From a virus: a stretch of 29,988 nucleotides of DNA. Position numbers and translations under genes: made by a program. Positions 1 to 8,527 of this stretch are shown piece after piece. The DNA is taken from positions 1 to 29,988 of the IMG/VR virus record IMGVR_UViG_3300023179_000368. One strand, written 5' to 3'. Below the pieces are notes generated by a model. The model made no database searches and was not told the DNA's origin. It saw only the letters and a program-made list of their open reading frames with translations. How positions within the stretch are numbered: the stretch's first letter is position 1; each line of letters begins with the position of its first letter.

Positions 1-2
1 AG

Positions 3-272
3 TTGCTCACCACGGAATGGAATACAGCGGTGCCTGGGTACGAACAATCCATTCAAAGCACATGGAATAGTCAGTACAAGTTCATCATCGAAGTCATGTT
101 CGACGCGACGAGTCGTCGCACATTTCGTGCCTTCTGCAAAATCCCTTCATTGGATTTGTCAGCCGCTCGCGATGGCCTTATCGAAGGGAGCTTCCCCTTC
201 ATCATCTCTCAGGAAAACACAATTCATACACCTAGTACTGTTTCATCTTCCTTCTTCACGAAGATTGCTTAA
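3..272 (+). CDS. Major tail tube-like protein, C-terminal part (5' end outside window)
   Basis: The reading frame enters from beyond the left edge, so no true start is present; the first codon in the window merely resembles a TTG start. The 89 residues match the last 89 residues of the complete gene at 27787-28470 with three substitutions (A/G in the S-x-ARDG segment, S/K and S/A near the end). The product would be the tail-tube-type protein forming the rigid tube through which DNA passes. It is followed after 20 bases by the tail assembly chaperone gene, the normal siphophage order. Confidence 0.9.
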   Translation: MLTTEWNTAVPGYEQSIQSTWNSQYKFIIEVMFDATSRRTFRAFCKIPSLDLSAARDGLIEGSFPFIISQENTIHTPSTVSSSFFTKIA

Positions 273-292
273 AGGATAAAGGAAAAGAGAAT

Positions 293-658
293 ATGAGCGA
301 GCAACTGAGAGACGCAGCCTTCAACGCAGACGAGGTGGCCCTTGTTGAGTTCGAGCACAGGGGCCAGCGGTACGCCATCAAGCCACCAACGCTGCTTCAG
401 CAGAAACAAGCGAAGCTGGCAGCGAAGACGAAGGAAGGCATTGACGAGACGCTGATGGGCGTCCTTCTCCTGGTAGGCTGCATCGTCAACCCAGAAACAT
501 CCGCTCCTGTGTTTCAACGCGCTGACGTTGACGCCCTGATGCAGCAACCCTCGACGCCCAACAGCTTCCTCGGCAAGGCCCTCGCAGCCTTCGGCAAGCT
601 GTCGGAGCAGACTTCGGCGGTGGAGAGTTTTTTCGAAGCAACCGGGCAAGGCAGCTAG
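293..658 (+). CDS. Tail assembly chaperone (gpG-type), zero-frame product
   Basis: The 121-residue protein lies between tail tube and tape measure genes, the position of lambda gpG and its analogues, which bind the tape measure protein and help polymerise the tail tube. A purine-rich ribosome site (AAGGAAAAGAGA) precedes the ATG. The slippery heptamer T TTT TTC at 628-634, eight codons before the stop, gives a -1 frameshift into an open frame ending at 813. That gene-structure signal is stronger evidence for the assignment than the sequence itself, which shows no motif I recognise. The second copy at 28491 differs by only two residues (I/V and V/I). Confidence 0.85.
   Translation: MSEQLRDAAFNADEVALVEFEHRGQRYAIKPPTLLQQKQAKLAAKTKEGIDETLMGVLLLVGCIVNPETSAPVFQRADVDALMQQPSTPNSFLGKALAAFGKLSEQTSAVESFFEATGQGS
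628..634 (+). promoter_or_regulatory. Programmed -1 ribosomal frameshift site (T TTT TTC)
   Basis: In the zero frame the codons read AGT TTT TTC GAA, giving the canonical X XXY YYZ heptamer with X and Y both T. A one-base slip re-pairs both tRNAs perfectly and continues at CGA in the -1 frame. That frame stays open to the TGA at 811-813. The same heptamer is conserved at 28826-28832 although neighbouring bases vary. Confidence 0.85.
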
Positions 659-813
659 TCTATTTCATTGCCCGGGAGCTGGGGAAGTTTCCCAGTGAAG
701 TTGAGGAGACGTTGACGGCTTTTGAGTTGGCAGAATGGAGTACCTTCTTCAAGATGGAGAAGGAGGCACACGACGACGCGATGAGGAAAGCGCAGCTTAA
801 GAAGCGGAGGTGA
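634..813 (+). CDS. gpGT-type frameshift extension of the tail assembly chaperone
   Basis: After a -1 slip at 628-634 translation continues for 59 codons: an RSNRARQL junction, then a YFIARELGKFPSEVEE stretch, a helical segment with FELAEWSTFF, and a basic KKRR end. The frame has no plausible start of its own. It occupies exactly the gap between the chaperone stop and the tape measure start, with the tape measure Shine-Dalgarno (GGAGGTGA) overlapping its last codons. By analogy with lambda gpGT, the extension would recruit tail tube subunits to the chaperone-coated tape measure. Frame conservation in the diverged copy at 28832-29011 supports real coding. Confidence 0.82.
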   Translation, partial: RSNRARQLVYFIARELGKFPSEVEETLTAFELAEWSTFFKMEKEAHDDAMRKAQLKKRR

Positions 814-817
814 CGGC

Positions 818-2560
818 ATGGCACTCAGTCTTGGAAGTCTCTTCGTCAAGCTGTCTGCAGACCCTTCCGAGCTCGTCAAGGGTATGGATTCCGCCGCCGA
901 CAAGGTGGCGAAGTTTGGCAACAAGCTGAACGAGATTTCCGGCAAGCTGGGTGCCTTGGGAGTCTCGCTCGCTGCCATCGGTGCCGGGGCAATTCGCCTC
1001 GCGTCTCAATTCGACTCACAGGTGAAGGGCGCCACCGACAACCTCTCCAACAGCTTCGCCGCTGTCTCGGTTGAGGTGGGCCGGGCCCTCCTGCCTGTCA
1101 TCAACCTATTGACGCAAGCCTTCGCGACGCTCGCTGGGTACCTTCGAAGCGTGGACCCTGAGACGAAGGCGCTGGTTGCAGGATTCGCCGCAGCAACAGC
1201 CGGGACGCTCACCCTTGTTGCTGGTGTGGGCAAGGTGGTTTCCGCCTTCACGTCCCTTGCCCCTGTCATCTCTGGGGCCCTGGGGCCTATTGTGCCCGCC
1301 ATGCTGCCCGTCGTCGCGGTGGTGGCAGCCATCGCCCTCGCGGTGCCCCTCCTGTGGCAGGCATGGAAGGAGAACTTCGGCAACATCCAAGGCTTCACCA
1401 CATATGTTGTCGATGTCATTGTCGAGAAGTGGAACGCCTTTAAGGGCTACTTTTCACGCACTGTCTCTTTCCTCGGCAGCGCATGGGAAACATTGACGGG
1501 CTTCCTGTGGAGCTCGTGGAGTGTCGTCATGAAGGGCGTGGCCAGTCTGGCAGGCAGCGTCGCCAAGGCCTTCGGTGCAGATTGGACAATGGAGCTGGAT
1601 GCATTCAATGAAACCATCGACGACATCGCGAAGCGGGGCTTTGGTGGACTTGTGGAGGACGCCGTCGACGGTGCCACCATTGTCGGCAAGGCATGGATGG
1701 AGGGCGCTTCGGATATCGGACGGACATTAAAGGATAAGGTGGGCGGAGCCATCAAGGGCGTCTTTGATGAATACGGCAAGGGCCTCGACAAATTAAAGGC
1801 ACTTCCTGGCGCTGTTGCGGGAAAGACGGAAAAGAAAAAACCGCAAGTGATGATGATGGAGGAGATTATCATCACCGGAAATCTGCCCACCATCGCTGAT
1901 CGCATCGGCGAAGGCATGAAGGCAGCAGGTGATTCGCTCATCGCTTCTATGGGTGAGGTGGGACAGCTCGTGTCCTCATTTGCTCAAACAATGACTGCTA
2001 CCGGAGATCCACTCATCGCCTTGACGAAGGTGTTCGCCGAGCTGGTGATGAAGACTGAGTCATTCTCGAAGCTGATGGACAATAGCCTCAAGCTGCTTGG
2101 GTCTATCGTCAATCTTTTGGACAAGTTGTTTGGTTGGTTGTTCGACTTGCTCGGCACTGTCTTTGATGCGATCTCAAACGCAATCGATGCGGTTGCAGAG
2201 TTCATTGACCCGAGACCGAATCAACTCGAAGTACCGGGCGGACTCAAGGAAATCGAAATACTGCCACCTAAACAACAGACAGACATTCTGGAGCCATTGA
2301 CGGACGCAGCCACCGAGGCAGCAAAGGCACTCAACAAGCTGAACGAGTCCATAACGAATGTTCCTGCAGGCTTCAGGCTGGCCGCTGCTCGCTTCAATGC
2401 GACGCGTCCCGACGTGATGTCTATACAGAGCGGACGGGGCCAGCCCATCGAGGTCAGCGTCAACCTGGACGGTCGCCGCTTCGCGAAGACTGTCAACCTC
2501 GTGAACGTTCGCGACTACTACATCAACACCGGAGGCCTGCCTCCGCCCACTAGGCCCTAA
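818..2560 (+). CDS. Tail tape measure protein
   Basis: This 580-residue protein sets tail length and is packed inside the tail tube. The N-terminus resembles tape measures (S-L-x-x-LFVKLSADPSELVKGMDS followed by amphipathic helix). There is a long alternating Ala/Val/Gly/Leu hydrophobic region at about residues 45-190 and a charged helical centre, plus a second hydrophobic stretch near residues 420-470. It is the largest gene after the chaperone, as expected. At about 0.15 nm per residue the tail would be near 85-90 nm, a short siphovirus tail (estimate from general knowledge). The start has a strong GGAGGTGA ribosome site that overlaps the end of the frameshift extension. The second copy at 29016 is cut by the window edge. 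Confidence 0.9.
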   Translation: MALSLGSLFVKLSADPSELVKGMDSAADKVAKFGNKLNEISGKLGALGVSLAAIGAGAIRLASQFDSQVKGATDNLSNSFAAVSVEVGRALLPVINLLTQAFATLAGYLRSVDPETKALVAGFAAATAGTLTLVAGVGKVVSAFTSLAPVISGALGPIVPAMLPVVAVVAAIALAVPLLWQAWKENFGNIQGFTTYVVDVIVEKWNAFKGYFSRTVSFLGSAWETLTGFLWSSWSVVMKGVASLAGSVAKAFGADWTMELDAFNETIDDIAKRGFGGLVEDAVDGATIVGKAWMEGASDIGRTLKDKVGGAIKGVFDEYGKGLDKLKALPGAVAGKTEKKKPQVMMMEEIIITGNLPTIADRIGEGMKAAGDSLIASMGEVGQLVSSFAQTMTATGDPLIALTKVFAELVMKTESFSKLMDNSLKLLGSIVNLLDKLFGWLFDLLGTVFDAISNAIDAVAEFIDPRPNQLEVPGGLKEIEILPPKQQTDILEPLTDAATEAAKALNKLNESITNVPAGFRLAAARFNATRPDVMSIQSGRGQPIEVSVNLDGRRFAKTVNLVNVRDYYINTGGLPPPTRP

Positions 2561-2561
2561 C

Positions 2562-3344
2562 ATGCCCTTCCTGTCCGCCAATGGCCTTGAAATACCTGTT
2601 GCAGCCGACACGATGGCTGAGTCTATCCGCGAGATAGGCCAAACGGTGCAGGCCTTCTCCGGCACTCTCGTCAGGAGTCGACAGACGGTCAAGCGGGACA
2701 TTGACTTAGAGCTGCCCTTCATTGAGCCCGTCCTAAGCGGCCAGTGGGAGAGGTGGCTGCGTGGAGAGGGCGAGGCGTGGAACTTCGTCAATCTTTACGG
2801 AAGCAAGGGGACGGCGCCTGAGTCGGGGTACTCTGGCACCATCGACGCAGGAAACGGAGTCTCTGGGGCTGCCTTGCTGGTGTCCTCCGGCAGCCACGCC
2901 TACCGAATCGCACCGAGTGGCAGTAGTTGGACCTTCGCCATTTGGTATTCAAACAACGCGACGCCGGGCACAGGCTATTCTCACTACGTCGTCACATCTG
3001 CCGGGAAAAAGTGGCTGAACGGCGTCCGAGACGACGCGGCGGTGACGACATGGGCGGCGGTTTCTTCTGGCATCCTGACTCTTACCGGCGGAAGCAATAG
3101 GCGCTTCGACAATCTCTTTGCCTTCCCTGCTACGCCTGATGACTCATGGCCTCCTGACTGGTACGGCAGCGCAGGCGCGGGCCTTGTGGCAGCCGGGACA
3201 GCTCGCCCACCCTTTCTGACGTTGACGGGTGATGCCATCCTTGAGACGACACGGACGGCTCTGGGGGAGGTGTCGACGACTTCGGTGGCTATTGCGCAGG
3301 GTGGGACTCGCCGAAGGCTGACGGCCTCTCTGAGGCAGACATGA
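2562..3344 (+). CDS. Distal tail (Dit)-like protein
   Basis: The 260-residue protein begins one base after the tape measure stop and overlaps the next gene by ATGA. Position directly after the tape measure is typical of distal tail proteins, which form the ring joining tail tube to tail tip. The N-terminal part reads as beta strands with a paired-strand segment (QTVQAFSGTLVRSRQTVKRD), and the body is rich in Ser, Gly, Thr and aromatic residues. I do not see a diagnostic motif, so the call rests on position and general composition. It could instead be another minor tail protein. Confidence 0.55.
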   Translation: MPFLSANGLEIPVAADTMAESIREIGQTVQAFSGTLVRSRQTVKRDIDLELPFIEPVLSGQWERWLRGEGEAWNFVNLYGSKGTAPESGYSGTIDAGNGVSGAALLVSSGSHAYRIAPSGSSWTFAIWYSNNATPGTGYSHYVVTSAGKKWLNGVRDDAAVTTWAAVSSGILTLTGGSNRRFDNLFAFPATPDDSWPPDWYGSAGAGLVAAGTARPPFLTLTGDAILETTRTALGEVSTTSVAIAQGGTRRRLTASLRQT

Positions 3345-6103
3345 GGACGGTTTCCACCGCTCAGCAAACCATCCTTGAGGGTGGCCTTCGTGGGCAGCAC
3401 CTAAAGGTTGAAATCAAGGACGCCGGAGGCACCTGGAGGGACATGGCGTCCTACCCCGGGTTTGACTCTGTCCGCGGGGCATCATGGCGAGAGAGTCTCG
3501 ACGGGGGCATCGCCTCGGCTGAAATAAGTTTCATTCGCGAGCTTGACGGCCTCAGTCTTGCGCCTCTCATCGACAGCGGGCCTAACAAGGGCTTCGTGCC
3601 CACGGCCTCGACGGTGGCCCTCATCGCCATCAACCGGGAGATTCGACTTAGTGTCGCCTCGATACCTGGCGACAATGCGGCCACATCCGGTCAATTCGAA
3701 GTTTTTTTCCATGGGAAGATTGACGGCTTTGACGTTGCCGACAACCCCATGACGGTGACGGCGAAGGACTTGGCGGGGCAGCTCGTCGAGACATACATCG
3801 AGGCCGAAAGACACTACGCAATAGCAGCGGTTTCCGGAGCGCCTGTGGGCGTCCGCGTCTTCGAGCCGGGGCAGGCTTATGTGTTGAACGAATACGTCAT
3901 GCCCACCGAGGGGAACCGCCTCATCTCTGGTGCGGCTCGTTTCTATAAGGTGACGACGGCAGGCACCGCGGCAGTCTCAGAGCCATCGTGGCCAGCGTCA
4001 GGGACTGTCTCAAGTAACACGGTTGTGTTCACTTATCAGGGCACCCTATCTGCGACGACGGGGTATGCGGTCGAAGCTGTGATGCAGCAGATTCTTAACG
4101 ACAACGGCTTCTCCTCCTTTACCCTGTCGACTCCCACCTCGCCCTCTTGGAATATCACGGCCTACAGACAGGAGCGCACCTCCGTCTTCGATGCCCTCCG
4201 GACGCTGGCGCTTCAAATCGGGTGGGACTTGCGGATGAAGTGGAACTCAACAGCCTCTGAGTTTCGCCTGACTTTCTACGATCCCAATCGCTCGAAGACA
4301 TCTCCAGACTTCACCTTCACGCAGGATATGTACGAAGCGGTGACCGGGGCGGCCATCGACAGCGCAGACATTCGCAACGTAGTTCGAGTCATCTTTTTGA
4401 ATGCCGCCACCACGACACCAGACGGCATCGTGCCTCGTGACTTTGTTGAGGTGTCGGACGCAAACAGCATCACGAAATACGGGCGGCGATATTTTGAAAT
4501 CGCAGAGGATGCCACCTCAAACATTGACTCAAGCAGTGAGGCGACGACTCTGGCGAATGCGGCGTTGTCTGACTTAAAGGAGCCGACGCTGTCGCATGAA
4601 GTCGTGCTCGCCTATGCCTTCCCCTGGGCAGAGCTGAACGACTTGTTCCGCTTCAATACCAACGGCAGACATTACAGTTCAAACCAAGACCTCGCATGTG
4701 TCGCGATTCAACATGACGCATTCGAGGGAGAGTTGAAGACGACGCTATCTTGTCGAGGCAAGCCCACCGCAGGCGCTCGAATATGGGCGGGAATGAATCG
4801 CCCCTTGCCTGACCTCATCAAGCCCAAGACGCCGATCACCTTCGGTATCTCGACGACGGGCATGGCCATTACATCAACGCCCATTCCTGGCGGCGCTCGC
4901 TTTAAGATGGGCTTCACACCTCTTCTTCGGGCAAAGCCTGTCTTCTACGAGTTGCACGTCTCGTCTGCCACCATCACGACGCCGGACAGCTCCACGCTGG
5001 TGACGAGGACGGATGCACGCGAGGTCGAGTTGACGAAGTTGAACCCCGGGACAACCTATTACGTCCGCTTTATTCCCATTTTTAGGGACGGCGAGAGGGA
5101 AGCGCGGGGCCTTATCTCAACCGAGACAACATTCGTTGCTGGCCGCACGGTTTCCCACCACCTGGAATCCGAGATTGCCTACTCGCAAGCGCCTCTCAAT
5201 CGGCACATGGAAAGCCGCTTCGGCGGAGCAGCTGGGAAAGACAATCTTCCGGACCATTGGGAGCTCGTTAGCGGCACTCTGGGGACGGAAGTTTCATCAA
5301 AATACGATGACACAGCAGGCGTGGGGAATGCTCGTTCAGGCCTTTACTACCTCCGCTTTGCCACCACATCCAGTACCGGGGCTGTCAAGACAAAGCCCAT
5401 GGTGTTGACGGGTGGGCAGCGGTACAAGGTGACAACGCTTGCGAAAAACATCAGCGGGACGGGCAACTGGAGCCAAACGGCTCGATTGCTGAAGTACGAC
5501 AAGACGGCGCTGTCTTCAGAGCAATTCAGCCACGCGGTGACCGAGGAGGTCGGCACCTGGTTTGACCGGACAAACTACCTCAACGCCGGGGCCAATGCGC
5601 GGTACATGCAGCTAGAGGTCGGGACGGGCAGCTCATCGACGCAGAGTTTCGACGTTGACTCTGTCCGCATCGAGGAGGTGCCGGACATCGCCCGGTATTA
5701 CCACACAGCAGGGGCTTCTATTCCGAACGCTACCTCAACCATCATCAACTTCGACACCGCCTTCGACTCGCAAACCAACAGCAACGTCACCACTGGGGCG
5801 AGCTGGGCCTACGCTGCGCCGAGGCGGGGCTATTACCTAATTCAGACGGCGGTAACGATTGTCTACGCCAACAACGACAGCGGCACATGCTACATCGAGG
5901 TGTTTAAGAATGGCAGCGTCGAGCGGCGAATCTGGCGACAGTCAGGCCACGTCCTCCGTGAAGAAACGCAGTATATGGCCTCCTGTATTCTGTACCTTAA
6001 CAGGGGCGATGACATCGATATTCGCATCTATCAATCGACGGGCCATGCGCGAAACCTTGAGGGCGGTACACAGACTTACGTTGAAATCATGCAGGTTGCT
6101 TAG
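3341..6103 (+). CDS. Tail tip / hub protein with FN3-like and C1q-like domains
   Basis: The 920-residue protein is the main tail-tip candidate and follows the Dit-like gene with an ATGA overlap. Residues 1 to about 470 look like a baseplate-hub or tail-tip region of mixed beta structure. Residues of about 485-585 resemble a fibronectin type III domain, with the typical ending LNPGTTYYVRFIPIFRDG. Residues of about 600-780 form a beta-rich unit like a carbohydrate-binding module. Residues of about 785-920 resemble a C1q/TNF-type jelly roll (YLIQTAVTI, IEVFKNGSVERR, LYLNRGDDIDIRIYQS). The domain order suggests cell contact by the C-terminal end, so it may serve as central fibre and receptor binder. 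The domain calls were made by eye. Confidence 0.72.
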   Translation: MRTVSTAQQTILEGGLRGQHLKVEIKDAGGTWRDMASYPGFDSVRGASWRESLDGGIASAEISFIRELDGLSLAPLIDSGPNKGFVPTASTVALIAINREIRLSVASIPGDNAATSGQFEVFFHGKIDGFDVADNPMTVTAKDLAGQLVETYIEAERHYAIAAVSGAPVGVRVFEPGQAYVLNEYVMPTEGNRLISGAARFYKVTTAGTAAVSEPSWPASGTVSSNTVVFTYQGTLSATTGYAVEAVMQQILNDNGFSSFTLSTPTSPSWNITAYRQERTSVFDALRTLALQIGWDLRMKWNSTASEFRLTFYDPNRSKTSPDFTFTQDMYEAVTGAAIDSADIRNVVRVIFLNAATTTPDGIVPRDFVEVSDANSITKYGRRYFEIAEDATSNIDSSSEATTLANAALSDLKEPTLSHEVVLAYAFPWAELNDLFRFNTNGRHYSSNQDLACVAIQHDAFEGELKTTLSCRGKPTAGARIWAGMNRPLPDLIKPKTPITFGISTTGMAITSTPIPGGARFKMGFTPLLRAKPVFYELHVSSATITTPDSSTLVTRTDAREVELTKLNPGTTYYVRFIPIFRDGEREARGLISTETTFVAGRTVSHHLESEIAYSQAPLNRHMESRFGGAAGKDNLPDHWELVSGTLGTEVSSKYDDTAGVGNARSGLYYLRFATTSSTGAVKTKPMVLTGGQRYKVTTLAKNISGTGNWSQTARLLKYDKTALSSEQFSHAVTEEVGTWFDRTNYLNAGANARYMQLEVGTGSSSTQSFDVDSVRIEEVPDIARYYHTAGASIPNATSTIINFDTAFDSQTNSNVTTGASWAYAAPRRGYYLIQTAVTIVYANNDSGTCYIEVFKNGSVERRIWRQSGHVLREETQYMASCILYLNRGDDIDIRIYQSTGHARNLEGGTQTYVEIMQVA

Positions 6104-6127
6104 GTAGACTCTGGCAAGGAGGCACAC

Positions 6128-6493
6128 ATGCGACGACTTATGGTGGCTTTTTTTTGTTTCTCTGGGTTGACCTTCGGGGCTGACAAGCACGTCGGCACCA
6201 TCACGACGACGGTGGCTAATACGTCTCTTTCCAACAGCACGACAGCCGTGCCGTTTACTCTCGCCAAGGGCGGTCGGTACATGGTCCAGTGCGATGTTGA
6301 AGCATGTGTCGCCTCCGTCAAGACAGGTACAACGGCCATCAAGTGCAGCGGCGTTGCAGGCGCTGCGACTGTGGCCAATCGTGTCGGACAGAAGATGATT
6401 TACGACCTGACGCTCGCCTCTCCGGATGAATTCATCGCGGTGGTGGCCACCACTGGGGCGACGACATGCGAAGTCTACGCGGTGACGCCATGA
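6128..6493 (+). CDS. Small exported beta-rich protein
   Basis: The 121-residue product begins with a typical signal peptide: two Arg, a hydrophobic core (LMVAFFCFSGLTF) and GA before a hydrophilic start. The rest is rich in Thr, Val and Ala, with CDVEACVAS and ITTTV segments and four Cys after the signal, suggesting a disulfide-stabilised beta domain. AAGGAGG lies just before the start region. It sits between the tail-tip gene and the fibre-like gene, overlapping the latter by ATGA. The function is unknown; a fibre accessory or surface protein is possible. The export signal is unusual for a virion gene. Confidence 0.65.
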   Translation: MRRLMVAFFCFSGLTFGADKHVGTITTTVANTSLSNSTTAVPFTLAKGGRYMVQCDVEACVASVKTGTTAIKCSGVAGAATVANRVGQKMIYDLTLASPDEFIAVVATTGATTCEVYAVTP

Positions 6494-8025
6494 CGAGGGC
6501 CCTCCTGGTATTCGCCGGGTTTGTCATCGCTGGCGCTGTCTCCTTCGCACAGGTGGGCGGACGTGGGCGGAACGTCGCCTTCGTCGATGGCACCACCATC
6601 AGCCCCACCTCAGTGCAGGCCTCCGGTACTGCCGACCAGTTTGTGTGCACAGCGACAACCGCTGTCTGTGAAGTTGAGACGGCCACCAACGCCACCACCA
6701 TGACGGCTACCGTACCCGCCTTCGACATCGGGCCCACGGCCACGCCGGACGCGAACGACCGCCTCGCCTGTTTTTCCTACGGAGCCACGGGCAGCAAGAC
6801 GCGGGCCGTGTGCGTCGATAAGGAAGGCGACACGAGCGCCACCGGGGCTTTCAATTCCTCGGTCGCAAGCGGAAACCAAGCATACACCTGCACCAACACC
6901 GGCTGTAGGTTGTCCTTGGGAAACACGGCCCGCTATTTTGTGGATGACGGAACAAACCTTGAGGCCGTGGCGCCCATGCAGGCAACGACATTTAATGCGA
7001 CGGACGCAACCAACGCCTCAGCCTTGTTTTCAGGCGGCAGCGCAACAAACGCCATGTATTTTCAGAGCAACACCACCGATGCTTTCACCGCAGCGGCTAC
7101 GGGGTATGACTCTGCTTTTGTTTTCAAGCTCAACGAAAACATAGGCGACAATGACATCGGTTTTTCTGTCATTGCTTCAAACAACAGCATTCCGTTTTAT
7201 TTGCAGGAAAACGGGCAAGCAACCTTTGCAGGCGCTGTGCGGAGCGGCACCGCCGTTTTTGAAGCAAACGGCAGCACAAGCGTTTTTTTGCAGGGAAAAC
7301 CCGCTGACGGCGCATCCGCAGTTGCTATGGTGTTGCGAAGTACCACCAACCACGCAACCTCTGGCGCAAAGTTGGTTTCCGTCCGAAACAACACCACGAG
7401 CGAGGTTTCTTTCATCGACTATTTGGGCAACCTGAGCGGAAACAGCTACGCCGCCACGGCCACGTCTGGTAGCAGCTTCACCGGAGGCAATTCCAGCACC
7501 TCGCTCACAATGACGAGCAACGCGACTGACTCAGTGACTTCGGGCTCAGTGCCAGCGATTCGGCTCAAGGCTGGCGTTGATATTGCTAGTGCTGATTTGG
7601 CTCTTGCGGTCGAAAGGCATGATGGGGCGATTGCGTTTTCCATTCAAGAAGATGGACAAATTACGTTTGGAGCATCAACGCAGATTCTTAATGTTGGATA
7701 TTTTATGCAAAGTGCTGCAGCAATTACTATCGCAGACAATGGCGGAGGAACGGCTGCGGCGTACACATGGCAGCCTTCCTACGGAAGGGCCCTCACGCAT
7801 TTTACCTGCAACGATGCCGACGGTTGCGATATTACATTAAGCGAAACCAACATCGGCTCTGGGGTGCATCATCGGGCCATTAATGTTTCGGCAAATAACA
7901 TCACATTCACCGACACGGCCGGAGTCACTGAAATGGCCGGCAACTTTACAGCCGGGCAGTGGGACACCATCGAGTTTGTTTATGTGACGGACCGTTTTGT
8001 GGAAATCGGAAGGAGCAATAACTAA
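6490..8025 (+). CDS. Tail fibre-like protein with N-terminal signal peptide
   Basis: I chose the ATG at 6490, which overlaps the preceding TGA, over the ATG eight codons earlier. The 511-residue protein starts with a signal-peptide-like segment (MTRALLVFAGFVIAGAVSFA). The body is rich in Gly, Ser, Thr, Asn and Ala with recurring strand units such as PFYLQENGQATFAGAV and AFSIQEDGQITFGAST, as in trimeric fibres. The C-terminal ~100 residues (ITLSET-like, FTDTAGV, then WDTIEFVYVTDRFVEIGR) resemble fibre-tip domains of environmental phages. Its position after the tail-tip gene fits a receptor-binding fibre. The signal peptide is odd, because virions assemble in the cytoplasm. The 3' third looks more AT-rich than its neighbours, hinting at exchange. 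Confidence 0.68.
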   Translation: MTRALLVFAGFVIAGAVSFAQVGGRGRNVAFVDGTTISPTSVQASGTADQFVCTATTAVCEVETATNATTMTATVPAFDIGPTATPDANDRLACFSYGATGSKTRAVCVDKEGDTSATGAFNSSVASGNQAYTCTNTGCRLSLGNTARYFVDDGTNLEAVAPMQATTFNATDATNASALFSGGSATNAMYFQSNTTDAFTAAATGYDSAFVFKLNENIGDNDIGFSVIASNNSIPFYLQENGQATFAGAVRSGTAVFEANGSTSVFLQGKPADGASAVAMVLRSTTNHATSGAKLVSVRNNTTSEVSFIDYLGNLSGNSYAATATSGSSFTGGNSSTSLTMTSNATDSVTSGSVPAIRLKAGVDIASADLALAVERHDGAIAFSIQEDGQITFGASTQILNVGYFMQSAAAITIADNGGGTAAAYTWQPSYGRALTHFTCNDADGCDITLSETNIGSGVHHRAINVSANNITFTDTAGVTEMAGNFTAGQWDTIEFVYVTDRFVEIGRSNN

Positions 8026-8330
8026 TGAAAACCAACACGCTCAACGCATCAATCCTTGCAGCCGGAATTGCCCTTGGTGCTGGTGGCGCTGTCGTTTCGC
8101 AAGCTGCCGACGCGGACAAGGTGGTGAAGCTGAAGAAGGAAAACACGCGCATCAAGGTGGCCAACTATACCCACCGGGAAGACGGAAGCTGGGTGTTGGT
8201 TGTGTGCGGTATTTTGCACGACAACGAAGGGAAAGCCCTTCCGGAAACGTGCCACGAATGCCCGGCAGTTTTTCCTGCTGTCGAAGATGATTTTGTGTCC
8301 TGTCATTCTATGGGTGAGGGGTTGGAATGA
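8025..8330 (+). CDS. Small exported Cys-containing protein
   Basis: The 101-residue protein starts at an ATG sharing one base with the previous TAA. The first 29 residues are a signal peptide or membrane anchor (ILAAGIALGAGGAVVSQA) with a likely cleavage after QA-A. The mature part is basic at first (KVVKLKKENTRIKV) and then carries Cys in VVCGIL, ETCHEC and SCHS, arranged like a small disulfide or metal-bound domain. It is the third consecutive gene with an export signal. The function is unknown; fibre maturation, receptor modification and superinfection exclusion are all compatible but untested. Confidence 0.6.
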   Translation: MKTNTLNASILAAGIALGAGGAVVSQAADADKVVKLKKENTRIKVANYTHREDGSWVLVVCGILHDNEGKALPETCHECPAVFPAVEDDFVSCHSMGEGLE

Positions 8331-8527
8331 AGGACGAGGACCTCGTGAATCAAGTCATGCGCCTTTACGAGCTCGTGTCTCTTTTCGAGGACGAGCTCTC
8401 GAAGCGTTTTGACTTACTCGAGGCCCAACTACGAGAGCAACGGCAACACCTGGCCGCGTTGACGAGCACAGCGGACAGGGCCGCGATGAATCAACCTCAA
8501 TTTCGGGGACGCTATGAACCTGAGTGA
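8327..8527 (+). CDS. Small coiled-coil protein of unknown function
   Basis: The 66-residue protein overlaps the previous gene by ATGA. It is an acidic amphipathic helix with heptad spacing of Leu and Val (LVNQVMRLYELVSLFEDELS, then FDLLEAQLREQRQHLAAL) and a short polar tail. No membrane segment is visible. It overlaps the next gene, which also has a coiled coil, by 14 bases, so the two may pair. It lies between the exported proteins and the lysis genes. Confidence 0.6.
   Translation: MKDEDLVNQVMRLYELVSLFEDELSKRFDLLEAQLREQRQHLAALTSTADRAAMNQPQFRGRYEPE

Larger units (their letters stand above)
1..1790. repeat. Left copy of the end redundancy (matches 28199-29988)
   Basis: This stretch aligns without gaps to 28199-29988 at a constant offset of 28198. 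Bases 1-112 and 1664-1790 are identical to the other copy. The stretch between differs at scattered positions (about one in nine over 113-300, fewer further on), mostly in third codon positions. It covers the end of a tail-tube gene, the chaperone and the first part of the tape measure gene. The best explanation is one locus of a circular genome sampled from two closely related strains, not a true genomic duplication. Confidence 0.93.

Noticed and set aside
269-649. 126-codon open frame on the minus strand opposite the chaperone gene
   Set aside because: It is a shadow of the conserved coding frame, with no ribosome site; the base changes between the two copies are silent in the plus frame.
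1-1790. Direct terminal repeat of a linear phage genome
   Set aside because: The two copies differ at many positions and both ends cut genes, whereas packaged terminal repeats are normally identical; two strains of one circle explain this better.
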